In this document: in pieces, positions 31,730 through 38,840 of the stretch
Layout of the letters: each line of letters starts with the position of its first letter
How positions within the stretch are numbered: position 1 is the first letter of the stretch
Source of the DNA: Deltaproteobacteria bacterium
Lineage (GTDB): Bacteria; Desulfobacterota; SM23-61
Length of the DNA: 40,054 bases
Assembly: GCA_016875165.1 (NCBI GenBank)
Contig: VGSF01000038.1
Span: 1 to 40,054, forward strand
Reading direction: 5' to 3'
The notes under the pieces: model-generated
Told to the model about the DNA's origin: nothing
The model's input: the letters and a program-made list of their open reading frames with translations, nothing else
The model's database searches: none
Made by a program: the position numbers and the translations under genes

Positions 31730-31801
31730 GTTTTTCAGGCTTTCCTTTCATACTTGATGTTTCAAGTATTATCTGCGAATACGGGTTTTGTCAATAAAGA
31801 T

Positions 31802-31932
31802 GAGCTTCTTGCAAAAGTCCGTAATTTACCCTTCGACAGGCTCAGGGTGAACGGGCTTAGGTTGAAATTATTTAGTTTTTCCGTTCGTGGTGAGCTTGTC
31901 GAACCACAAAAAAATACTTTTGCAAGAGGCTC
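31802..31932. repeat. Repeat B copy 2 (131 bp)
   Basis: This copy is nearly identical to copy 1 (26650-26779), with GAGCTTCTTGCAAAAGT at one end and ACTTTTGCAAGAGGCTC at the other. It is followed after one base by repeat A copy 2. Confidence 0.85.
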
Positions 31933-31933
31933 A

Positions 31934-32058
31934 GATGGTTTCGTAAAAAGCTCCAGATGCAAGGCGCGCAAAACCTGAGGAGTGAAGCGTACTTACAGGT
32001 ACGCTGCAACGACGAAGGTGAAGCGCAACGCCGCAGATGGACTTTTTACGAAGCCATC
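31934..32058. repeat. Repeat A copy 2 (125 bp, divergent interior)
   Basis: The ends are GATGGTTTCGTAAAAAGCT and CTTTTTACGAAGCCATC. The interior (CAAGGCGCGCAAAACCTGAG ... ACAGGTACGCTGCAACGACG) is unrelated to copies 1 and 4 but has the same style of ends. Confidence 0.7.
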
Positions 32059-32119
32059 AATAAAGAGTTGAAAAATGGCCGATGCTATGGTAGTTTTCAA
32101 AAAATATTGGCGAGAAATT

Positions 32120-32294
32120 GATGGTCTCGTAAAAAGTCCCGTTTTCGTCATTGCGAGGAGTTCCGCCAATGCGGGACGACGAAGCAATCCCGTATTTTCA
32201 AGGACTTATAAAAACGAGATTGCTTTGCTTTCGCTCGCAATGACTCTTCTGCCGACTTTTTATGACTCTTCTGCCGACTTTTTACGAGATTATC
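32120..32294. repeat. Repeat A copy 3 (175 bp)
   Basis: The ends are GATGGTCTCGTAAAAAGTC and GACTTTTTACGAGATTATC. The interior carries CGTCATTGCGAGGAGTTCCG paired with GCTCGCAATGAC, plus a duplicated TCTTCTGCCGACTTTTTA near the right end. It ends ~14 bases before the ribosome binding site of the hydrolase gene. Confidence 0.7.
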
Positions 32295-32318
32295 AAATAA
32301 AAAAAATAGGAGATATAA

Positions 32319-33092
32319 ATGCCAGAAGTGGTGATAAAGGGAACGAAGATACATTATATCAAAGCCAACGCTAAAATTCCCAATCCTGGAAATAATGTCC
32401 TTTTTATCCACGGAAGTGGGGGAAACGCATTTATGTGGAATAAGGTAATGGATGGCCTAACTGATGTATCCGAATCTCTGGCCGTATCCCTGCCCGGCCA
32501 CGGGGAATCCCGGGGGGAAGGGATGAAAAGTGTATTGGAGTATCGCGAGTTTTTAAAGGACTTTTTAGATGCTCTGAAGCTGGATAACGTTGTTTTGGCC
32601 GGACACTCTTTGGGAGGGGCAATTGTATTGGATTTTGCCCTCCATTATCCCGGGAAATTAAAAGCAATCATTCTGATCGGGACTGGAGCGCGGCTGCGAG
32701 TCCTGCCTGATGCCCTGGAAATACTGCGCAAGATGGCCGATGGCCAGATTGAACCTAAATTTGAACCCTGGGCCTTCGCCGATAATGCTTCCCCGGAAGT
32801 TCTGGCGGAAGGGGAGCGAGAATGGGCCCGGACATCTTCCCGGGTTCGTTACCATGACATGGCGGCTTGCGATAAATTTGACATCATGGAAGGGGTGGGA
32901 AAGATAAGCCTGCCTGCTCTTATCGTCTGCGGCCGGCAAGACCGCCTGACACCCGTTAAATATTCCGAGTTCCTGAACAAGAAGATTGCCGGCTCGAAAA
33001 TGGAAATCATCGAAGGAGCTGGCCACATGTTGATGATAGAAGAACCGCAGCAATTAAGTGGAGCAATTCTGAATTTTTTAAAAGAATTATAA
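32319..33092 (+). CDS. Alpha/beta hydrolase
   Basis: The product has 257 residues. The oxyanion motif LFIHGSGGNAFMW comes first, then the nucleophile elbow LAGHSLGGAIV (catalytic Ser), the acid Asp in VCGRQDRLTP and the catalytic His in GAGHMLMIEEP: a complete Ser-Asp-His triad. No signal peptide is seen, so it is probably cytoplasmic. AGGAGA lies five bases before ATG 32319. The gene stands alone between repeat clusters, with no operon partner to suggest a substrate. Confidence 0.93.
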   Translation: MPEVVIKGTKIHYIKANAKIPNPGNNVLFIHGSGGNAFMWNKVMDGLTDVSESLAVSLPGHGESRGEGMKSVLEYREFLKDFLDALKLDNVVLAGHSLGGAIVLDFALHYPGKLKAIILIGTGARLRVLPDALEILRKMADGQIEPKFEPWAFADNASPEVLAEGEREWARTSSRVRYHDMAACDKFDIMEGVGKISLPALIVCGRQDRLTPVKYSEFLNKKIAGSKMEIIEGAGHMLMIEEPQQLSGAILNFLKEL

Positions 33093-33093
33093 T

Positions 33094-33284
33094 GAGCTTC
33101 TTGCAAAAGTCCGTAATTTACCCTTCGACAGGCTCAGGGTGAACGGGCTTAGGTTGAAATTATTTAGTTTTTCCGTTCGTGGTGAGCCCTTCGACTCACC
33201 GTTCGCCCTGAGATTCTCGAAGGGTGAACGGTTCGCTCAGGACAAGCTTGTCGAACCACAAAAAAATACTTTTGCAAGAGCCTC
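33094..33284. repeat. Repeat B copy 3 (191 bp, expanded)
   Basis: This is the same element as copies 1 and 2, but with ~60 extra bases in the centre made of TTCGACTCACCGTTCGCCC and CTCGAAGGGTGAACGGTTCG, an inner palindrome duplicated in place. It begins at the hydrolase stop codon. Confidence 0.85.
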
Positions 33285-33286
33285 TA

Positions 33287-33441
33287 ATGAATTCGTAAAA
33301 AGCCTGAAAATGCGTCTTTCGGTCATTCCGGCGAAAGCCGGAATCCAGCTCTTTCAAATAGTTATAAATTATCTGGACTCCGGTTTTCACCTGTCTGCCA
33401 GGCACAGGCAGGCCGGAGTGACGACTTTTTACGACTCCATC
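33287..33441. repeat. Repeat A copy 4 (155 bp)
   Basis: The left end is ATGAATTCGTAAAAAGCC and the right end is GACTTTTTACGACTCCATC. The interior is the reverse complement of copy 1 (TTCCGGCGAAAGCCGGAAT, CTGTCTGCCAGGCACAGG) but without the B insertion, so it shows the uninterrupted form. Confidence 0.75.
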
Positions 33442-33519
33442 AATTATGAATATCTTTACTCTTTGCACCTTACTCCTTACGGTCTTACGCTCTGGGGAAT
33501 ATCCTCTGCGGTTCGCTTA

Positions 33520-34311
33520 ATGAAATACCGCTCAATACACGAAATAAATCACCTCGCCCCGGAGGAAAGAGCCAAGGTTTACCGCAGCCTTATCCCCCCT
33601 TCCGTATTTACTATATTTGGAATTGACCGGAACAATTTAGCAAATCGGCGAGGAGAAAAGGTCGTCCAATTCCATACCCCGGAATCTCATGGGTTCGCCT
33701 CGATTGATGTAAAACAAAAGCCGGACGACCTGGATTCGATCTTTTTCCTGCAGATCTCAGACACTCCGTTCATGGATAACCTGGAGCTTTCTTTTGTAGT
33801 AATCAATGATCCCCGGGGAGAGCGTTTTTCCATCGATCGAGATGAAGAGGGGAAAGATACCCTCTTCGGAACTGCCCTGAGGAATGAAAAGGAAGAGAAG
33901 CGAGCCATGATGGCTGGATTGGCTCCAGGGCAGGTACGTCCGGGGCTGAGGTTATTAAGGGAGTTCATCAATGTTTTAGAACGGTTCGCCTCCAGATTGA
34001 GTATTTCGATCATTTCCGGAGAAGCCCTTTTCTACCATAACGCCATTCAGTATGAGCGTTTTGGGTTTGGATATCTGGAAGGGCGTAAACGGATGGAAGA
34101 GATTGACCGGGAATTCCTTGTCGGCGGGAAACTTTATGAAAGGCTCGATGGCTTAACGCCCTTTCGGCCAAAAGGAGCGGACAGGTCGGTACGCGGGCGA
34201 AGCTGGGCTATTCAGGATGGAATACTCGGAGAACCCTGGCTCTCTCCCAAAATCTACAAGCCGGTTGGCAAAAGCGTGGGAGTGAATACTTTCCACGGAA
34301 AAGATTATTGA
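33520..34311 (+). CDS. Conserved-looking protein of unknown function
   Basis: From ATG 33520 (MKYRSIHEINHLAPEE) the protein has 263 residues. The longer open frame upstream lies in repeats B and A and is not credible. It has no signal peptide or membrane helix. Visible features are a basic RRGEKVVQFHTPESHG stretch, FLQISDTPFMDNLELSFVVI, a charged middle (RGERFSIDRDEEGKDTLFG) and YHNAIQYERFGFGYLEGRKR near the C-terminus, which has the flavour of the acceptor end of GNAT folds. I do not recognise the family. The coding pattern looks regular, with few rare codons, which supports a real gene. No clear Shine-Dalgarno precedes the start. Confidence 0.65.
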   Translation: MKYRSIHEINHLAPEERAKVYRSLIPPSVFTIFGIDRNNLANRRGEKVVQFHTPESHGFASIDVKQKPDDLDSIFFLQISDTPFMDNLELSFVVINDPRGERFSIDRDEEGKDTLFGTALRNEKEEKRAMMAGLAPGQVRPGLRLLREFINVLERFASRLSISIISGEALFYHNAIQYERFGFGYLEGRKRMEEIDREFLVGGKLYERLDGLTPFRPKGADRSVRGRSWAIQDGILGEPWLSPKIYKPVGKSVGVNTFHGKDY

Positions 34312-34659
34312 AAAAAATATAACAGTTTAGCCGCGTACGTACCGCCTTATTAATACAAACATGATGATCTCGTAAAAAGTCGAAAAATACGTCACTCCTG
34401 CGAAAGCAGGAGTCCAGAACTGCTTAAATTTACTGGATTCCCGCTTTCGCGGGAATGACGAAAATGCAACCAGGAGGGCTTTTTACGAGTTCATCAAACA
34501 TGTTTGCAAGAAAAAAATGGCTGCCGATAAATCACCCCTTCCCCCCTTTGCCAAAGGGGGGTTAGGGGGGATTTCAGGACTTTTCGCTGCCCGCCTGATG
34601 CTGGCCACTTTTTCCGTGGGCAGTTGCGGAAAAAGCATAGATTGTTTAAAAAAATTTTA
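34312..34659. other. Intergenic repeat region upstream of the ketosynthase
   Basis: Bases 34317-34333 (ATATAACAGTTTAGCCG) resemble one end of the MITE. Repeat A copy 5 follows, then a CCCCCCTTTGCCAAAGGGGGG palindrome at 34543-34563 of the GC-rich class. No coding frame is supported. Confidence 0.5.
34363..34495. repeat. Repeat A copy 5 (133 bp) with 6-bp flanking repeat
   Basis: The ends are GATGATCTCGTAAAAAGTC and CTTTTTACGAGTTCATC. AAACAT lies directly outside both ends (34357-34362 and 34496-34501). The interior is CGTCACTCCTGCGAAAGCAG paired with CTGGATTCCCGCTTTCGCGG. Confidence 0.75.
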
Positions 34660-34687
34660 TTGACATTTCCCATGCTTTCTATATACT
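34660..34687 (+). promoter_or_regulatory. Sigma-70-type promoter of the ketosynthase gene
   Basis: TTGACA at 34660-34665 and TATACT at 34682-34687 are separated by 16 bases. This is the best housekeeping promoter match in the window. Transcription would start near 34694, leaving a ~110-base leader before ATG 34806. Confidence 0.7.
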
Positions 34688-34805
34688 TAAATACTTGAGA
34701 ACGCTATTGATTTCGAAAAGGAGTTTTGGGATAAATTTTTTAAATGGCCGATCTTTCTTTGTTAAGGGAGTTCTGATGTTTTTTAACCCATGAGGTTTTA
34801 GAAAA

Positions 34806-36116
34806 ATGAAATCAGATCTCTTACCATTGCCATTCAAGCAAACACCTCCTATGGGGGTAACCAAAGGGGATGGAGCGATTTTAAAAAAACGTGTGGTAGT
34901 TACAGGGGTTGGAGTAGTATCCCCCATTGGAATTGGCAAGGAGGCCTTCTGGAGGTCATTAATTTCCGGAAAATGCGGCATAGGCCAGATCACTCATTTC
35001 GACGCTTCTTCCTACCCATGTAAATTTGCCGCTGAGGTTAATGATTTTCAGGCCACAGACTTCCTAACCCCCAAGAGCGCCCGTCGAATTTCCCGGGGAA
35101 CCCAGTTTGCCATAGTCTCCACCCAAAAAGCCCTTGAAGATGCCCAATTAGACCTTTCCAAAGAAGATCCCTACCAGGTCGGCTTGAGTTATGGGACAGC
35201 CCTTGGGCCGATGGATATTTACGAAAAATTTGGGGCTACCTTTTATGAAAGGGGTTTAAAAAGGGTCAACCCTTTTTTCCTGGGGATGATGAACCATAAC
35301 GCCATGATAGGGGCCATGGCCGATGCCTTTGACATCCGGGGATATAACACTGCCGTTTCAGCCGGATGTTCTTCCGGTAATGTAGCCCTGGCCAATGCTT
35401 ATTATGTCGTTTCCAGCGGAATGGCCGAAGTCCTGGTTACTGGCGGAGTGGATACCCCCATCTATCCTTTGACCTTCGGCCTTTATTCAGCATCCCATTC
35501 GATGAGCTCCCTCAATGGTCACCCCCATAAAGCCATGTGCCCTTACGATAAGAGAAGAGCCGGATTCATTCTTGGTGAGGGGTCCGGAACCTTGATCCTC
35601 GAAGAGCTGGAGCATGCCCAAAAACGGAAAGCAAATATTTACGCCGAGATTTTGGGCTGCGGCCTGACAAACGACGCCGATGATGCAACGGTTTTCAGTC
35701 CAGAAGCGAGGGATATGATCAAAGCTTACCAGATCGCCCTTACCCAGTCTTCGTTGGAGCCCGCTGATGTTGATTATATTTGTGGACACGCCCATTCCTC
35801 TATTGTTCTGGACAAGAAAGAAACCACGGTTATCAAACATGTTTTCGGCGAACATGCCTACCGGTTGGCCGTAAGTACGATTAAAGCCATGGTGGGCCAT
35901 TCAATGGCCGGGGGAACGGCCATGCAAAGTGTCGCGGCCTGTTTGGCTCTAAAGGAAGGAATCCTTCCTCCAACGATTAATTACGAAGTCCCGGATCCGG
36001 AATGCGACTTAGATTACGTTCCCAACCTGCCAAAGAAAAGGAAAATTCAGACCGCCCTGGTAAATTCCTTCAGCCTGGGTGGGACGAATGTGGTGATAAT
36101 TCTTCGGAATTGGTGA
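34806..36116 (+). CDS. Beta-ketoacyl synthase (KAS I/II-like) with unusual HAHSS motif
   Basis: The product has 436 residues. A ~25-residue leader of unclear role precedes the standard start KKRVVVTGVGVVSPIGIG. The nucleophile Cys is in SAGCSSGNVALANA. The first catalytic His is in YICGHAHSSIVLDKKET, where NAHGTST is usual, and the second is in VGHSMAGGTAM; the Cys-His-His triad is therefore complete. The enzyme condenses an acyl group with malonyl-ACP. There is no ACP, ketoreductase or malonyl transferase gene nearby, so it probably works with partners encoded elsewhere. An alternative start is ATG 34851. The motif change suggests a specialised ketosynthase rather than housekeeping FabF. Confidence 0.9.
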   Translation: MKSDLLPLPFKQTPPMGVTKGDGAILKKRVVVTGVGVVSPIGIGKEAFWRSLISGKCGIGQITHFDASSYPCKFAAEVNDFQATDFLTPKSARRISRGTQFAIVSTQKALEDAQLDLSKEDPYQVGLSYGTALGPMDIYEKFGATFYERGLKRVNPFFLGMMNHNAMIGAMADAFDIRGYNTAVSAGCSSGNVALANAYYVVSSGMAEVLVTGGVDTPIYPLTFGLYSASHSMSSLNGHPHKAMCPYDKRRAGFILGEGSGTLILEELEHAQKRKANIYAEILGCGLTNDADDATVFSPEARDMIKAYQIALTQSSLEPADVDYICGHAHSSIVLDKKETTVIKHVFGEHAYRLAVSTIKAMVGHSMAGGTAMQSVAACLALKEGILPPTINYEVPDPECDLDYVPNLPKKRKIQTALVNSFSLGGTNVVIILRNW

Positions 36117-36255
36117 AACAGCAGGATTTCTCCCTTACGATTTTTCTGTTAAATAACAACTTTTTGTATTTTTGTAAATGTTTAGCCATTTTAAAATCCC
36201 TCCCACCCTCCCTTTAATAAAAGGAGGAAATTAAAGTTTCCCCCTTTGAAAAAGG

Positions 36256-36418
36256 GAAGCTGTGAAAAAATTCAGCAATACCTCCTCTCCCTTGATGGGA
36301 GAGGGTAGGGTGAGGGTGACGAGCTAAAGAATTTCTTTAACTTATTTATCCCCCTCCCCTTAATCCCCTCCCGCAAGGGGAGGGGAATTATGTTCTATCC
36401 CAATTTTTTCACAGCTTC
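36256..36418. repeat. Palindromic element with perfect 17-bp ends
   Basis: GAAGCTGTGAAAAAATT (36256-36272) and its exact reverse complement (36402-36418) bracket a block of GC-rich palindromes (CTCTCCCTTGATGGGAGAG, CCCCTCCCGCAAGGGGAGG). The outer ends match neither A, B nor the MITE. Confidence 0.7.
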
Positions 36419-36499
36419 AGGGGGATTAAGAGGGATTTTATGGAGATTCTCTAAAATTTTTGGATTTTTAAACTCTGTTTTTCATAAGGCTAAACAGTT

Positions 36500-36663
36500 G
36501 AGGTTCTTGCAAATCTCAAAATCTGGCGCTCAATCGTCATTCCGGGCAAGCGAAGCGCGACCCGGAATCCAGGAATTTCAAGTAATTCTGGATTCCGGAT
36601 GGAGTTTACCCTCGTGAAAGCGGGGGCCGGAATGACGGAATATGTGACTTTTGCAAGAAGCTC
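36500..36663. repeat. Repeat B-like variant copy 4 (164 bp)
   Basis: The ends GAGGTTCTTGCAAATCTC and GTGACTTTTGCAAGAAGCTC relate it to repeat B. The interior is different: CGTCATTCCGGGCAAGCG with CCGGAATGACG at the other side. Confidence 0.6.
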
Positions 36664-36711
36664 AGTTACAAACTTTGATATTGAAACCATCTTTATCCTG
36701 GGTGTTCCTTA

Positions 36712-37443
36712 ATGAAAAATGGTCGGGGTTATCGACTATGGGATTTAATGGCTTTTTTTTACGATCAGTTCTTTAAACGATTTCCTCCCTACCAGAAGCT
36801 TCAAAAAGAAATCATTGAAAATCTTAATAATTCTCAAAACCCTGCCGATTTATTTTTGGATGCCGGATGCGGAACTGGTATTATGAGCATCGAATTAGCT
36901 GAGCGCGGGTATTTTGTCGTCGGGGTTGATCGATCCCTGGAAATGTTGGAAAGAGCGCGTAACAAAAAAGAAAGAAAAAGACTTGATAACCTTATTTTCC
37001 TGGAAAGAGATTTGAATAATGATTTTAATCTTCCGGAATATTCCTTCAATAAAATATTTATGATTCATTCTCTTTACTTAATGAATGATCCCAAGGCGGC
37101 ATTGCAGAAACTGGCTTCCTTCCTGCCCCAGGGTGGCGAACTTGTCATGTGCAACCCTTGCCGAAGACTGACCTTTAAAGAGCTTTGGAATGGTGGGTAT
37201 TCGTTCATTAGGGAATCTACGAGAGAAAATGGAATTCTTTCTATTTTGTTCTTCTTGCCGATCACTCTGGCGATGGGAACTCTAAATTTCGTAATCCAAC
37301 ACCGGAAAAAAAAACAGATCTTTCATCGCTGGGAAGAAAAAGAAATCAGTGATCTTTTGAAAAGCTGTGGTTTTCAGGTGAAATGGTTGGAGGAAAGCTG
37401 TTTGGCTAACAGCCACCTTCTTCTCTGTGCCGTAAAGGGATGA
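36712..37443 (+). CDS. Class I SAM-dependent methyltransferase
   Basis: The product has 243 residues. The SAM-binding motif I is FLDAGCGTGIMSIELAERG, motif II is VVGVDRSLEMLERAR, and later motifs FLERDLNNDF and IHSLYLMNDPKAALQKLASF fit the Methyltransf_11/25 pattern. A hydrophobic stretch ILSILFFLPITLAMGTLNF (~175-195) may contact membrane or a lipid substrate. It lies between the ketosynthase and the B12 radical SAM gene in the same orientation, with ~36 bases to the latter. A joint role in lipid or polyketide-like modification is possible but unproven. Confidence 0.88.
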   Translation: MKNGRGYRLWDLMAFFYDQFFKRFPPYQKLQKEIIENLNNSQNPADLFLDAGCGTGIMSIELAERGYFVVGVDRSLEMLERARNKKERKRLDNLIFLERDLNNDFNLPEYSFNKIFMIHSLYLMNDPKAALQKLASFLPQGGELVMCNPCRRLTFKELWNGGYSFIRESTRENGILSILFFLPITLAMGTLNFVIQHRKKKQIFHRWEEKEISDLLKSCGFQVKWLEESCLANSHLLLCAVKG

Positions 37444-37479
37444 CAATCTGGGTTTTTAACTATTTTCTGAGGTTGGAAA

Positions 37480-38790
37480 TTGAAAATTTTACTCATACAA
37501 CCCTCTCAAATCATTGGTGAAGGGAAAGTTTATAAAGCAAAAAAAATAATGTTTCCACGTTTAAGCCTCCCTGTTTTAGCTTCCTTAACCCCCCCAGAAA
37601 TTCAAGTCGAAATCATTGACGAATATTTTGAAGAAGTTCCTTTTGACGATTCGGCAGATCTTATTGGCATCGGTTTTATGACCCCCCAAGCCCCCCGGGC
37701 TTACCAAATTGGGGATGAATTTAAAAAGCGAGGGAAGAAAGTAGTGATGGGGGGTATCCACGCTTCAGCATTACCAGAAGAGGCCTTGGCCCATGCTGAT
37801 GCAGTGGTTGTTGGAGAGGCAGAAGGAATATGGCCTAAGGTGTTGGAAGATTTCAAAAATGGGAAGATGGAAGGAATTTATAAATCTCTCCAATTTCCTG
37901 AACTAAAAGGACTTCCCCTGCCCCGATATGATCTTTTGCAGAAAGATCGATATCGGCTTTTTAAAATTAACTTTCCTATTCAGGCAGGAAGGGGGTGCCC
38001 TTTTAAATGTGAATTTTGTTCTGTGAGCAGATTTTTTGGAGGGGAATATCGCTGGAGGCCGGTGGATGAAGTTGTGCGAGAGATTCAGAAAAAAAACTTA
38101 AAAAATATATTTTTTGTTGATGATAATATAATAGGGCAAAAATCTTATGCCCGTGAACTTTTTAACGCCCTGATTCCTTTGAAAATTCGTTGGGGGGGAC
38201 AAGCCTCTTTAAATGTTTCTAAAGATGAAGATCTCCTCAATTTAATGGCTGAAAGTGGTTGTGGATTATTATACATTGGGATAGAAAGTATTTCTAAATC
38301 AAATTTACCTTCTTATGGAAAAACTTTTTTTGATGCAGGAGAAATTTCAGAGCATATTGAAAAAATACACAAAAAAGGAATACTCATTCGCGCAAGTATC
38401 ATCTTTGGTATGGATGATGATGATTCGGATGTTTTTCATAAGACAGTGTTTTTTTTAATAAAGAAAAAGGTGGCATACGCCGAATTCTTTTTGTTGACGC
38501 CAATGCCTGGGACAGAATTACAAAGAAAGCTTGAAAAGGAAGGTAGGATTGTTGATAATGACTGGTCTCATTATGATGGATTTCGTGCTGTTTTTCGGCC
38601 CTTAAAAATGAGGAAGGAAGAGCTTGAAGAAGGTTTGTGGAATGCTTACAAGGAGTTCTACGCAATCCCAAGTATTATTAGGCGATGCGTAAGGATGGGA
38701 AGCCAAAATAGGAAACTTCGGACAATTCTATCAAATTTTTATTATCGGAAGATGGTTTTAAAAAAACGTCATCCTATCTACGGAGAATAG
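37480..38790 (+). CDS. B12-binding domain radical SAM protein
   Basis: The product has 436 residues and starts at TTG 37480, supported by GAGG seven bases upstream. The N-terminal ~130 residues form a cobalamin-binding-like Rossmann domain (VVMGGIHASALPEEAL, AVVVGEAEGIWPKVL) without the classic DxHxxG histidine. The radical SAM core has the 4Fe-4S motif GCPFKCEFCS, followed by the GGxE-like FFVDDNIIG, LYIGIESIS and IIFGMDDDD elements of the BchE/P-methylase-type group. Such enzymes carry out methylations, cyclisations or C-C bond changes on lipids and natural products. The neighbouring methyltransferase and ketosynthase are candidate pathway partners. Confidence 0.93.
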   Translation: MKILLIQPSQIIGEGKVYKAKKIMFPRLSLPVLASLTPPEIQVEIIDEYFEEVPFDDSADLIGIGFMTPQAPRAYQIGDEFKKRGKKVVMGGIHASALPEEALAHADAVVVGEAEGIWPKVLEDFKNGKMEGIYKSLQFPELKGLPLPRYDLLQKDRYRLFKINFPIQAGRGCPFKCEFCSVSRFFGGEYRWRPVDEVVREIQKKNLKNIFFVDDNIIGQKSYARELFNALIPLKIRWGGQASLNVSKDEDLLNLMAESGCGLLYIGIESISKSNLPSYGKTFFDAGEISEHIEKIHKKGILIRASIIFGMDDDDSDVFHKTVFFLIKKKVAYAEFFLLTPMPGTELQRKLEKEGRIVDNDWSHYDGFRAVFRPLKMRKEELEEGLWNAYKEFYAIPSIIRRCVRMGSQNRKLRTILSNFYYRKMVLKKRHPIYGE

Positions 38791-38840
38791 TTTAGGCTTA
38801 TATAACAGAATAGATTTTTCCGCTGTAAAGGAAAGATGAA

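Larger units (their letters stand above)
36117..36711. other. Intergenic repeat cluster
   Basis: No gene is supported here. The region holds a TTTAATAAAAGGAGG purine stretch, a nested palindromic element at 36256-36418 and a variant B repeat at 36500-36663. The methyltransferase gene begins at the right edge. Confidence 0.5.
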
